Shown here: positions 43,139 through 51,279 of the stretch, piece by piece | How positions within the stretch are numbered: the stretch's first letter is position 1 | Layout of the letters: each line of letters begins with the position of its first letter | The notes under the pieces: model-generated | Database searches by the model: none | The model's input: the letters and a program-made list of their open reading frames with translations, nothing else | What the model was told of the DNA's origin: nothing | Translations under genes and position numbers: made by a program | Source: Firmicutes bacterium HGW-Firmicutes-9 | GTDB taxonomy: Bacteria; Bacillota; Clostridia; Christensenellales; CAG-138 | Length of the DNA: 64,000 nt | Assembly (NCBI GenBank): GCA_002841395.1 | Contig: PGZM01000003.1 | Coordinates: 62,001 to 126,000, forward strand | Direction of reading: 5' to 3'

Positions 43139-43548
43139 CAAACGAGGTTCCTTTCCTGCCGAAACGCGACTGCTTCAAAAAACACGAGTTCTTCTTTTCG
43201 CGTTTCCGGCGGATGATGCGAATAAAACTGGCTACAGTATAGCACCGTGTTCGCTATAGGGTCAATTAAGGATGGGACGGGGCAGGGTGTTGCCGCTTGC
43301 GCAGCAAATTGCAGGAATCATTTCTATTATCCTAATAAATCTAAGATTCTGTTGATACTTATTAAAGATAATATAAGAAGGCAAGCATATTTTGCGAAAT
43401 CCCTCAGAAGAGTGTTTACGGATTCGTAGCAGGAAGTTCACACATTTCTCTCGCGTGCTGTACGCGCGTGGATAAAAGGAGTAAGATAGAACAGACAAAA
43501 ACGGTTTCAAACAACTGAATTGATCGAACGGGGAGGAACGGAATTGAT
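43139..43548. other. Intergenic region 43139-43548
   Basis: A divergent gap of 410 bases. It holds the minus-strand promoter at 43236-43265 and an AT-rich block at about 43320-43390. A ribosome site GGGGAGG lies just before the hydrolase gene. I see no gene, RNA or metal-box palindrome here. Confidence 0.5.
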
Positions 43549-44511
43549 ATGAAGAAGAAGTTTCCCATCGATGAGCATCAAAAGCTCGCGCTGAATGGCA
43601 CCACGCTGGATATTCGTATCCGCGGCACGCAGGAGGACAACCCCGTGCTGCTGTTCCTCCACGGCGGCCCGGGCGTGTGCGACCGTCACTTCGTGCTGGA
43701 AGACCAGGCTCCGCTTGCCGACATCTGCACGCTGGTTTGTTTCGATCAGCGTGGATCGGGCAAGAGCTACACGCGTGAGCAGGCCGCGCAGCATATGGAT
43801 ACAGAACTCGTGCTTGGCGACGCAATCGCCCTCATCGACTGGCTGCGGGAGCGATTCCATCAGGAGAAAATCTATCTCGCTGGGCACAGCTATGGCAGCT
43901 ATCTCGGTGTGCGGCTCTGCCAGCGGATACCGGAGAAGATCGCGGCCTACATCGGCACGGGCCAGCTCGCAAACGGCGCGGAGAACGAGCGCATCTCCTA
44001 TGAGTTCGTCTGGAACGAAGCAACCAAACGCGGCGATCAAAAGGCGCTGGATGCGCTCAAAAAAATCGGCGCGCCGATCGACGGCTTTTACCGCTCGCTG
44101 GACGATCTGACCGTGCAGCGAAACCTGATGACGAAGTTCGGCGGCGCGGCGCACGGAAAGAAGGAGAATATGATCCAGTCTATGGTGCTGCCGATTTTGC
44201 GCTCGCCGGAATATACGCTTCTGGATATCGCGGGGTACGCGAAGGGCGCATATTATAACCTCCGCGAACTCTGGCGCGAGGTGATCAGCAGCAAGTTTGA
44301 TCAGTCGGTCAAGCAGCTTGACGTGCCGGTGTACATCATGGCGGGCAGGCACGACCGTAACACGCCGCCGGAGATCGCAAAGCCGTGGTTTGATGCACTG
44401 GACGCACCGAAGAAAGAATGGATTTGGTTTGAACAGAGCGCGCATTCACCGATTCGTGAGGAAAAGGACAAGTGGAACGAAGCAATCCGAACCCGCGTGT
44501 TCGAACAATAA
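43549..44511 (+). CDS. Alpha/beta hydrolase, prolyl iminopeptidase-like
   Basis: A 320-residue serine hydrolase. The oxyanion HGGPG motif occurs in LLFLHGGPGVCD; the nucleophile elbow is LAGHSYGSYLG with the catalytic Ser; the acidic residue is expected in GRHDRNTPPE and the His in EQSAHSPIREE. HGGPG and the overall layout are typical of prolyl iminopeptidases and close relatives. No signal peptide is evident, so it is cytoplasmic. GGGGAGGA precedes the ATG with a somewhat long spacing. Terminator follows. Its substrate could be a peptide or an ester. Confidence 0.88.
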   Translation: MKKKFPIDEHQKLALNGTTLDIRIRGTQEDNPVLLFLHGGPGVCDRHFVLEDQAPLADICTLVCFDQRGSGKSYTREQAAQHMDTELVLGDAIALIDWLRERFHQEKIYLAGHSYGSYLGVRLCQRIPEKIAAYIGTGQLANGAENERISYEFVWNEATKRGDQKALDALKKIGAPIDGFYRSLDDLTVQRNLMTKFGGAAHGKKENMIQSMVLPILRSPEYTLLDIAGYAKGAYYNLRELWREVISSKFDQSVKQLDVPVYIMAGRHDRNTPPEIAKPWFDALDAPKKEWIWFEQSAHSPIREEKDKWNEAIRTRVFEQ

Positions 44512-44522
44512 CGGTATTCTCG

Positions 44523-44548
44523 GAGGGCGTTTTAACGCCCTCTTTTGA
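44523..44548 (+). terminator. Terminator after the hydrolase gene
   Basis: GAGGGCGTT (44523-44531) pairs with AACGCCCTC (44534-44542), then TTTTGATGTTCTTTT. Confidence 0.88.
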
Positions 44549-44806
44549 TGTTCTTTTGTGAAAACGGCTGAAAAACGCATAACGGCGGTGAAAAGAAATC
44601 ATCAGTGGGGGAAACCGGACCATAATTGAAAGATTCTGAAAACAAATGTAGGATTCTCTTTTTATCCTGCGGTCGATTTGGTATGATACACGATGCACCA
44701 ATGTGGAGCATTACAGCCGTTCCGCTTTTTTACGGGTCACACGGCTGATTGCGGGCGAGAAATTGACCCGCATACGATTAAATTTTCCGAAGGATTCAAA
44801 GAAAGA
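44549..44806 (+). other. Intergenic region and leader upstream of the ftsW-type gene
   Basis: AT-rich at first. A TATGAT box at about 44681-44686 is the likely -10 element. An in-frame ATG at 44693, placed where the transcript would start, opens a 38-residue extension that does not look like the family, so I take the ATG at 44807 as the start. No other gene is seen. Confidence 0.45.
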
Positions 44807-46003
44807 ATGGAAAGACGCGCCGTTGCGAAGAAAAGACGCAATCTAGGCCATATCGATTACCCGATCGTGCTCGTGGTCGGCCTGCTTTGCGCATTCGGGC
44901 TGGTCATGGTTTTTTCCGCGAGCTATTATTACGCGCAAAACACCGCGTCCGTCGGCTATGACGGCTACTATTTCATCCGCAAACAGGCGATGTATCTGGC
45001 TATCGGCTTCCCGATGATGATCGCGCTTTCGTTCTTCGATTACCGCAGACTGGAGCAGTTCAAACTCATCGCGATCCTGGTCTCCATCGCGCTACTACTC
45101 GCGGTGCTCATCTTCGGTCAGGAGACAAACGGCGCGCGCCGCTGGATCGTCATTGGCGGCCAGAGTATTCAGCCGTCCGAGATCGCAAAATTCGGTATGA
45201 TGCTCTACATGGCATCATTCGCTTCTAAAAAATACAAGGTCATGCATAGCTTTACGAAAGGCATGCTGCCGATGCTGTTGATCATCGGCGTTATCTGCGG
45301 CCTCGTTATGTTGCAGCCGAACATGTCCATGGCGGTTATCATGGGTCTGATGGGTTATGCGCTGCTCTACGTCGGCGGCTGCGACACCAAGCAGATGTTC
45401 CTGCTTGCGGTTGTTCTTGCGGCGTTGTTCGCGCTGCTCGCCATCATTGAGCCTTATCGCCTTGCGCGTTTGACGTCGTTCGTCGATCCGTGGAAAGAAG
45501 CGCTGGGCGACGGGTATCAGCTGATCCAGTCCTATTACGCGCTGGGTTCCGGCGGGCTCTTTGGCGTCGGTCTCAACAACAGCCGCCAGAAACTCCTGTA
45601 CATGACGTACGGCGAGTCGGACTTCATCTTCGCCATCGTGGCGGAAGAGCTAGGCCTTGTCGGCGCGTTGCTCGTTCTCTTCGCATTCGGTTTCATCGTC
45701 TACCGCGGCATCCGCATTGCGCTTTTGTGCCGCGACCGGTTCGGGAGCATGCTTGCGGGCGGCATCACGGTCGTTTTCGGCCTGCAGGTATTCGTTAACA
45801 TCGGCGTTTGCACGGGGCTGTTGCCCACAACGGGACAGGCGCTTCCGTTCATCAGCGCGGGCGGTTCCTCGATGATGATCTTCCTTGCGGCTATGGGCGT
45901 TCTGCTCAATATCTCGCGTTATAACAGCCTGCACAACCAGGCGCCCGTCGTGGTCGATAAGAAAGCCGCACGCAGCGTAAAGCACGAACGCGTACACGCG
46001 TAA
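44807..46003 (+). CDS. ftsW: FtsW/RodA/SpoVE-family peptidoglycan polymerase
   Basis: A 398-residue SEDS-family glycosyltransferase that polymerises lipid II with a partner penicillin-binding protein. About ten hydrophobic segments are present. Conserved blocks are MVFSASYYYAQN, GARRWIVIGGQSIQPSEIAK, FVDPWKEALGDGYQLIQSYYALGSGGLFG with the catalytic-region Asp, and ISAGGSSMMIF near the end. A basic N-terminus (MERRAVAKKRRN) lies inside the cell. The next gene is ftsQ, pointing to cell division rather than elongation, so ftsW is favoured; spoVE or rodA cannot be excluded. The ribosome site is weak. Confidence 0.88.
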   Translation: MERRAVAKKRRNLGHIDYPIVLVVGLLCAFGLVMVFSASYYYAQNTASVGYDGYYFIRKQAMYLAIGFPMMIALSFFDYRRLEQFKLIAILVSIALLLAVLIFGQETNGARRWIVIGGQSIQPSEIAKFGMMLYMASFASKKYKVMHSFTKGMLPMLLIIGVICGLVMLQPNMSMAVIMGLMGYALLYVGGCDTKQMFLLAVVLAALFALLAIIEPYRLARLTSFVDPWKEALGDGYQLIQSYYALGSGGLFGVGLNNSRQKLLYMTYGESDFIFAIVAEELGLVGALLVLFAFGFIVYRGIRIALLCRDRFGSMLAGGITVVFGLQVFVNIGVCTGLLPTTGQALPFISAGGSSMMIFLAAMGVLLNISRYNSLHNQAPVVVDKKAARSVKHERVHA

Positions 46004-46053
46004 TCGCGCGGTCGGTTGCGCAACAACAAACAAGCATCAGAAAGTCTGGATAG

Positions 46054-47574
46054 ATGGCAAAAGACAGAGGCAGACAATCGAACAACGAGTCCGGCGGGAA
46101 AAAGAAGAGTTTTTGGTCAAACTTCTTTGAACCCGTTCCTTCGGATGACGATTTTGATCCGGCCTCTGCAAATCGCCAGTATGGCGAGCCGCCGGAGCCG
46201 CCGCTGACGCACCTGTTCAGCGACGACGACGTGGAGTTTTCGGACGAAGAGGACGCGGAATATCTCGCGAAGCTGACGTGGGAGGACGGCGAAAAGGTTG
46301 TTTCGGACACGGAACGCATCCGCTATGTCAAACCCGAAGCAAGCGAAGCGCCCAAGCAGAAGAAAAAAGGCGCATCTTCCATGCGCTTGTTCGATCGCGA
46401 GGACGACTTCTTCGAGGACGAAGAACTGCCTGTTCGCGGACAGACGACGCGCACGCGGATTTTCCGCACGGGCGCATCGACCACCGCGCGCATCCACATC
46501 AACGAAACAGAAGAGACCATCCGCATGGCGGAGGCGCAGAAGAAAGCCCGCGCCAGAGAAGCTGCGCGCAAGCACGAGGAATACGTGGAAAAGCAGCTGC
46601 GCAAGCAGCAGCGCGCGGCGATTACGAAAAAGCTGTTTGGCAATCTCGTATTCGTGATCGCGATTCTCGTGGCAGTCGGCGTTGCGCTCTATTACGGGTT
46701 TTTGCTCTCCGACATCGTCGTAATGGGCAACGAAAACTATGCGTCAGACTATATCGTCGAGCGTTCCGGCCTCAAACTCGGCACGCATATGCTGTTCGTC
46801 GATCTGGATCAGGCGGAGGAGAACATCGCGCAGGATCCGTATCTGCAGGTGGACTCGGTCACCTATATCTTCCCTGCGCGCGTACGTATCGTAATCACCG
46901 AGCGTAAGGCGGTTGCCGGCATCGTCGGCCTCGACAACAACGTGATCATCGATAAAAACGGTTTCGTGCTCTCCATGGCGGGCGGAACGGACATCTCCGA
47001 TTTGATTCAGGTCACGGGTGTCACGGTATCCGGCTTCCAGCTGGGTCAGAGACTCGGTCAGAACAACGACTTCTCGACCGCGACGCTGGTTCAGCTCATC
47101 TCCGTATTGGAGCAGTATGACCTTGCGTCCTCGATCAAAGGAATTGATTTGACGACGCCGCTGGCAATCACCATGACCGCGGAAAACGGACTGAAAATCC
47201 ATGTCGGTCAGGCGACGGATCTGGAGACCAAGATGGACGTGCTCTCAAAGCTCCTGCCCCGATTTATGGATCAGGGCATCAGCGTCGGCACGCTGTTCCT
47301 CTCGGCCAAAGGCGGAACGACGTATTCCAAGATATCCTATCTCGACATAACGCCGGTGGAGGTCACGGACGACACCGTGCTGCCGGTTGATGCCGACGGC
47401 GACGGACTGGACGACAACACAGGTCTGCCGTACGTACCGCTGCCCGTGGATGCGGACGGAGACGGCATAGACGACAACACCGGAGAACCGTATGTGCCGA
47501 TAACGACGGCGACGATCGCGCCGACCGGACCTACGCCGACGCCTGCCGGTGGCGGCGACGATTTCCAGGGTTAA
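46054..47574 (+). CDS. ftsQ: Cell division protein FtsQ/DivIB with repeat tail
   Basis: A 506-residue bitopic division protein. A long charged cytoplasmic part (residues 1-195, acidic then helical with KKARAREAARKHEEYVEKQL) leads to one membrane segment (about 198-222, LVFVIAILVAVGVALYYGFL). The POTRA domain SDIVVMGNENYASDYIVERS and the FtsQ beta domain follow. The C-terminus bears two near-identical units, VDADGDGLDDNTGLPYVPLP and VDADGDGIDDNTGEPYVPIT, like calcium-loop repeats, then a Thr/Pro-rich tail. The tail is unusual for the family. It is co-oriented with the ftsW-type gene 50 bases upstream. Confidence 0.85.
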   Translation: MAKDRGRQSNNESGGKKKSFWSNFFEPVPSDDDFDPASANRQYGEPPEPPLTHLFSDDDVEFSDEEDAEYLAKLTWEDGEKVVSDTERIRYVKPEASEAPKQKKKGASSMRLFDREDDFFEDEELPVRGQTTRTRIFRTGASTTARIHINETEETIRMAEAQKKARAREAARKHEEYVEKQLRKQQRAAITKKLFGNLVFVIAILVAVGVALYYGFLLSDIVVMGNENYASDYIVERSGLKLGTHMLFVDLDQAEENIAQDPYLQVDSVTYIFPARVRIVITERKAVAGIVGLDNNVIIDKNGFVLSMAGGTDISDLIQVTGVTVSGFQLGQRLGQNNDFSTATLVQLISVLEQYDLASSIKGIDLTTPLAITMTAENGLKIHVGQATDLETKMDVLSKLLPRFMDQGISVGTLFLSAKGGTTYSKISYLDITPVEVTDDTVLPVDADGDGLDDNTGLPYVPLPVDADGDGIDDNTGEPYVPITTATIAPTGPTPTPAGGGDDFQG

Positions 47575-47630
47575 TGAATTCTATCTTTTTTTAAAAAGAT
47601 GGTGTGATGCAGACGATTTCCAAGGTTAAT
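47557..47630 (+). repeat. Short direct repeat around the ftsQ stop codon
   Basis: GACGATTTCCAGGGTTAAT (47557-47575, including the stop) is repeated as GACGATTTCCAAGGTTAAT at 47612-47630, one mismatch, 55 bases apart. Confidence 0.75.
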
Positions 47631-47638
47631 AAAACAAA

Positions 47639-47667
47639 AACAGCCGCATATGCGGCTGTTTTTTTAT
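47639..47667. terminator. Terminator after ftsQ
   Basis: AACAGCCGCATATGCGGCTGTT (47639-47660) is a perfect palindrome followed by Ts and preceded by As. It sits between convergent genes. Confidence 0.9.
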
Positions 47668-47676
47668 AAACTTACG

Positions 47677-48048
47677 TTATTTCCAGTTTTTATCTGCGTG
47701 GCGGCAGATGGCGGCAAACGTCTCCGCCGAGATATCGTGCTCCATGCGGCAGGCATCCGCAAAAGCGACGTCCTCCTGTACCCCGAGCCGCATCAGAAAC
47801 TGCGCAAGGGTGCGATGTCGCTGATACATGCGCTCCGCAATCTCCCGCCCGCTGGGCGTGAGCGTGATGCATTTATCATCCGCCATATGAATATAATCAT
47901 TTTCCCGCAGAAGCTTGGTCGCGTGGCTGACGCTCGCCTTGGTCACGCTTAATTCGGCCGCGATTTCTACGGAACGGGCGCAGCCGTTTTTCTCCTGCAG
48001 AATCAAAATCTGCTCCAGATAATCTTCGATGGACTCATTGACCTGCAT
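47677..48048 (-). CDS. DtxR/IdeR-family metal-dependent repressor
   Basis: A 123-residue regulator: a winged helix (SVEIAAELSVTKASVSHATKLL) and the dimerisation and metal-binding helices, without the C-terminal SH3-like domain, as in MntR. The metal block is CRMEHDISAETF. Its Cys-X2-Glu-His matches the Cys102/Glu105/His106 set of DtxR rather than the Glu of MntR, which suggests Fe(II) sensing. GGAGG precedes the ATG at 48048. Promoter on the minus strand: TTGAAA (48102-48097), 17 bases, TAGCAT (48079-48074). It is divergent from feoA and its likely operator is at 48221. Confidence 0.88.
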   Translation of the reverse strand: MQVNESIEDYLEQILILQEKNGCARSVEIAAELSVTKASVSHATKLLRENDYIHMADDKCITLTPSGREIAERMYQRHRTLAQFLMRLGVQEDVAFADACRMEHDISAETFAAICRHADKNWK

Positions 48049-48182
48049 GTCTGTACCTCCAAGCCTTTCCTCTATGCTACACCGAAGACGAGCCGATTTC
48101 AAGGTGCAATCCTGTGTGCTTTTTCCGAATGATATGATTTATCGTACAAAGAGATTTTGTGCGAAATTTACCAAATTGGGGA

Positions 48183-48240
48183 TTGACAACAACGGTAAGA
48201 CGGTGTAAACTCCTATCGCAGAGTTAGATACGTCTAACTC
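48183..48240 (+). promoter_or_regulatory. feoAB promoter with DtxR-type operator
   Basis: TTGACA (48183-48188), a 17-base spacer and TAAACT (48206-48211) form the promoter. GAGTTAGATACGTCTAACTC (48221-48240) lies at the start of the transcript and has perfect 8-base arms around TACG; TTAG/CTAA half-sites match the DtxR-family consensus style. The sequence fits repression of feoAB by the divergent regulator when iron is plentiful. Confidence 0.8.
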
Positions 48241-48320
48241 GTATCAAGAATAGATCGCTGCAAGAAAAAATTGCGCGGTATCGTACAGCCCGAAGAGCGG
48301 GCGGAATCAGGGAGCATAGT

Positions 48321-48677
48321 ATGACGCTGGATGAATTGCATGTGGGGCAATCGGCCACCATCACAGCCGTAAAAGGGGAAGGCGCGCTGCGCCTGCGGCT
48401 GTTGGATATGGGGCTGATTCCAAAGACGAAGGTCACGCTGATCAAAGCGGCGCCGATGGGAGACCCGATTGAGATCTGCGTGCGCGGCTATGAGCTGACG
48501 CTGAGAAAAGACGACGCCAGGAACATTGCATTGAAAGAATTTGAGGGAGCAGAACATGATATTTGCGCTTGCAGGAAACCAGAACTCGGGGAAGACGACG
48601 CTGTTCAATGCGCTTACGGGGTCCAATCAGCATGTCGGAAACTTTCCGGGCGTGACGGTGGAGCAGAAAACGGGTGA
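48321..48677 (+). CDS. feoA: Ferrous iron transport protein A with overlapping 3' extension
   Basis: A small SH3-like protein that assists FeoB. The FeoA domain covers residues 1-74 (LHVGQSATITAVKGEGALRL, DMGLIPKTKVTLI, YELTLRKDDARNIAL). Family members end there, but this frame has no stop and runs 44 residues further, overlapping feoB by 122 bases in another frame. The extra part is not FeoA-like. One added A in the run GAATTT (48537-48542) would create a stop right after residue 74 and before the feoB ribosome site, so a sequencing error or recent deletion is likely. GGGAGC precedes the ATG. Confidence 0.85.
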   Translation: MTLDELHVGQSATITAVKGEGALRLRLLDMGLIPKTKVTLIKAAPMGDPIEICVRGYELTLRKDDARNIALKEFEGAEHDICACRKPELGEDDAVQCAYGVQSACRKLSGRDGGAENG

Positions 48678-50562
48678 GATTCGAGGCGTAAAAGACGCGC
48701 AGGTCGTCGATCTGCCAGGGATCTACTCGATTCGCCCGTATACGCAGGAGGAGATCGTTTCACGCGATTTCATCATCGACGGCAAGCCGGACGGCATCAT
48801 CAATATTGTTGACGCGACGAATATCGAACGAAACCTCTATCTAACGCTTCAGCTGCTGGAGCTGAAGATTCCGATGGTCGTTGCGCTGAATATGATGGAT
48901 GAGGTGCGCGACAACGGCGGCTCGATCAATGTGCACGAGATGAGCCAGCAGCTCGGCGTGCCGGTTGTGCCGATCTCCGCTTCCAAGAACGAGGGCGTCT
49001 CCGAACTCGTCAATCAGGCGATGCATGTGGTGAAAAAGCGCGTCATTCCCGCCGTGCAGGATTTCTGCCCGGATGGACCGGTGCACCGCTGCATTCACGC
49101 TGTCGCACTGCTCATTGAAGACCACGCGCGCGCCATCGGCGTCTCCGCCCGCTTCTGCGCGACAAAGCTCATCGAAGGCGATCCTTCGCTCTCTGCGCGG
49201 TTGGAACTCGACCAGAACGAATTGGAGCTCATCGAGCACAGCGTGCTGGAGATGGAGCATGAGACCGGATTTGACCGCAACGAAGCCCTTGCGGACATGC
49301 GCTATACCTTTATCGAAGGCGTGGTGGACGCTTCGGTCGTCAAGAGCCAGGAGAGCAAGGAGCACAAAAGAAGCGTCAATATCGATAAGATTCTGACCGG
49401 GAAATACACGGCGATGCCGGTGTTCTTCGGTGTGATGTTCCTCGTGTTCTGGCTGACGTTCAACGTCATTGGCAGCACACTTTCCGACCTGCTCTCCGTA
49501 GGAATCGACGCGCTGACCGCGCTGGTCGACCAGGGGCTGACCGCGTTTGGCATCAATCATGTCGTGCAGAGCCTCGTGATCGACGGCGTATTTGCAGGCG
49601 TGGGCAGCGTATTGAGTTTTTTGCCGATCGTCGTGACGCTGTTCTTCTTCCTATCGATTCTAGAGGACACGGGCTATATGGCGCGCGTGGCGTTCGTGAT
49701 GGATCGTATGCTGCGCAAGATCGGCCTCTCCGGCCGCAGCTTTGTGCCGATGCTGATCGGGTTTGGCTGCTCCGTGCCCGCCATCATGGCGACGCGCACG
49801 CTGGCGAGCGACCGCGACCGCAAGATGACGATTTTGCTCACGCCGTTCATGAGCTGTACGGCAAAGATCCCGATTTATGCGGTGTTTTGCGCGGCGTTCT
49901 TCGCGAAGTATCAGGCGCTTGTGATGATCGGCCTCTACGCTTCCGGCATCATCATCGGCATACTGGTCGCGCTCCTGCTCAAAGGCACAGCATTTCGTGG
50001 CCAGCCGGTTCCGTTTGTAATGGAGCTGCCGAACTACCGTATACCTTCGCTGAAGAACGTGTTTTTGCTGCTTTGGGAAAAGGCGAAAGATTTTCTTGAG
50101 CGCGCGTTTACGATCATTCTGCTCGCGAGCGTGGCCATCTGGTTTTTGCAGACGTTTGATTTCCGCCTGAACGTGGTGACCGACAGCGCAAACAGCCTTC
50201 TTGCAATGATCGGACGCGGACTTGCGCCGGTGTTCCGCCCGCTGGGCTTTGCGGACTGGCGGGTCGCGACCTCGCTCATCACGGGCTTGATCGCAAAAGA
50301 AGCGGTGGTCAGCACGCTCTCTGTGCTGCTGGGCACGGGCGTTGCGCAGCTGCATCTTGCGCTACCGAGCTTGTTTACAATGCTCTCCGCCGTGAGCTTC
50401 CTGCTCTTTACGCTGCTCTACACGCCTTGCATCGCCGCAGTCGCGACAATTCGCAAGGAGCTGAAGTCCGGTTGGGCCACGCTGGGGGTTGTGATCATGC
50501 AGTGTGTGATCGCCTGGGTGGTTGCGTATGCCGCCTATCTGATTGGAGGATTGTTTGTATGA
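48556..50562 (+). CDS. feoB: Ferrous iron transporter FeoB
   Basis: A 668-residue membrane protein that imports Fe(II), with an N-terminal G-protein domain. G1 is GNQNSGKTT at the very start, followed by the switch region PGVTVEQKTG, G3 VVDLPGIYS, G4 ALNMMDE and G5 VPISASK. The C-terminal part has about eight membrane segments with the gate-type blocks FGCSVPAIMATRT and FMSCTAKIPIYAVF; the Cys residues in GCSVP and MSCTAK are family hallmarks. GAGGGAG lies upstream of the ATG at 48556; the TTG at 48541 is less likely. Its stop overlaps the next start (ATGA). Confidence 0.96.
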   Translation: MIFALAGNQNSGKTTLFNALTGSNQHVGNFPGVTVEQKTGEIRGVKDAQVVDLPGIYSIRPYTQEEIVSRDFIIDGKPDGIINIVDATNIERNLYLTLQLLELKIPMVVALNMMDEVRDNGGSINVHEMSQQLGVPVVPISASKNEGVSELVNQAMHVVKKRVIPAVQDFCPDGPVHRCIHAVALLIEDHARAIGVSARFCATKLIEGDPSLSARLELDQNELELIEHSVLEMEHETGFDRNEALADMRYTFIEGVVDASVVKSQESKEHKRSVNIDKILTGKYTAMPVFFGVMFLVFWLTFNVIGSTLSDLLSVGIDALTALVDQGLTAFGINHVVQSLVIDGVFAGVGSVLSFLPIVVTLFFFLSILEDTGYMARVAFVMDRMLRKIGLSGRSFVPMLIGFGCSVPAIMATRTLASDRDRKMTILLTPFMSCTAKIPIYAVFCAAFFAKYQALVMIGLYASGIIIGILVALLLKGTAFRGQPVPFVMELPNYRIPSLKNVFLLLWEKAKDFLERAFTIILLASVAIWFLQTFDFRLNVVTDSANSLLAMIGRGLAPVFRPLGFADWRVATSLITGLIAKEAVVSTLSVLLGTGVAQLHLALPSLFTMLSAVSFLLFTLLYTPCIAAVATIRKELKSGWATLGVVIMQCVIAWVVAYAAYLIGGLFV

Positions 50563-50714
50563 AACTTCTAGATTATGTGATTCTGGCGTTGGTTGCGCTG
50601 GTGCTGTTTCTCGTCATTCGCCGCAGGGCAAAGCGAAAAGCGTCCGGCGCTGCATGCGGGTGCGGCGGCTGTGATGGCTGTAGTGTACGCGACAAATGCA
50701 CAGAACAAAAATAG
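50559..50714 (+). CDS. FeoB-associated Cys-rich membrane protein
   Basis: A 51-residue protein with one N-terminal membrane segment (LDYVILALVALVLFLVI), a basic stop-transfer patch (RRRAKRKA) and a Cys-rich end CGCGGCDGCSVRDKC. This is the small FeoB-associated family found after feoB in clostridia. It may bind iron or help FeoB; the role is not established. Translation is coupled to feoB through an ATGA overlap. A terminator follows. Confidence 0.9.
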   Translation: MKLLDYVILALVALVLFLVIRRRAKRKASGAACGCGGCDGCSVRDKCTEQK

Positions 50715-50727
50715 AATCGATCACAAG

Positions 50728-50756
50728 AAATCCGTCGGAATTCCGGCGGATTTTTG
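50728..50756 (+). terminator. Terminator of the feo operon
   Basis: AAATCCGTCGG-AATT-CCGGCGGATTT, with one wobble pair, followed by TTG. Confidence 0.85.
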
Positions 50757-50788
50757 CATGCACGAAAGTTCGTTTGTGACTTATCATA

Positions 50789-50816
50789 TTGACAAATTCC
50801 CGAATATCTGGATACT
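50789..50816 (+). promoter_or_regulatory. Promoter of the arsenic-type operon
   Basis: TTGACA (50789-50794), a 16-base spacer and GATACT (50811-50816). The leader is about 80 bases. I see no clear ArsR-type palindrome next to it. Confidence 0.6.
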
Positions 50817-50902
50817 GGATTCCAAGCACAATGTCGATGATGCAATCAAATTTCATGCGGCGCGGGGAAAAACAACAGACACGAAGCGTCAGGGAGGATA
50901 TT

Positions 50903-51256
50903 ATGAACGATAAGAATAAATCCATCGTGGTTGAGGAAGACAGCACTTGCTTTTGCAGTGGTGCGATGCCGCACTATGACTTGAAATCAGAGCAGAACGA
51001 TATGCCCGCGCAGACGCCGCGCATACTCGTGCTCGGCGCGGGCTGTCCAAAGTGCCGCGCGCTGGAGCAGGCCATCCTGCGTGCCCTTGACGATCTGAAC
51101 GCAAATCTATCTGTTGGTCACGTGACAGACTATGCCGAGATAGCAAAATACGGCGTAATGAGCACGCCCGCGCTGGTCATCGACGACAAAGTCGTGTCCG
51201 TTGGCCGTGCGCTGACCCAGCAGGACGTTTTGCGTTTGCTGAAACAATATCTGTAA
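50903..51256 (+). CDS. Thioredoxin-fold redox protein (CPKC)
   Basis: A 117-residue protein. After an N-terminal extension with a CFC pair (STCFCSGAMPHYDL), the thioredoxin-like domain shows ILVLGAGCPKCRALEQAILR with a redox-active CPKC pair and YGVMSTPALVIDDKVVSVGR with the cis-Pro. It belongs to the small thioredoxin_3-type group often placed beside arsenical permeases. The ATG at 50903 has AGGGAGG upstream. It probably donates electrons or binds the metalloid for the neighbouring permease and ArsC; this is inferred from context. Confidence 0.88.
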   Translation: MNDKNKSIVVEEDSTCFCSGAMPHYDLKSEQNDMPAQTPRILVLGAGCPKCRALEQAILRALDDLNANLSVGHVTDYAEIAKYGVMSTPALVIDDKVVSVGRALTQQDVLRLLKQYL

Positions 51257-51279
51257 GATCAAAGACGGAGGAAAGAGTA

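Noticed and set aside
44693-44806. Leaderless 38-residue extension of the FtsW-type protein
   Set aside because: A TATGAT box precedes the ATG at 44693, but the added residues do not resemble the family, and the ATG at 44807 gives the usual basic start.
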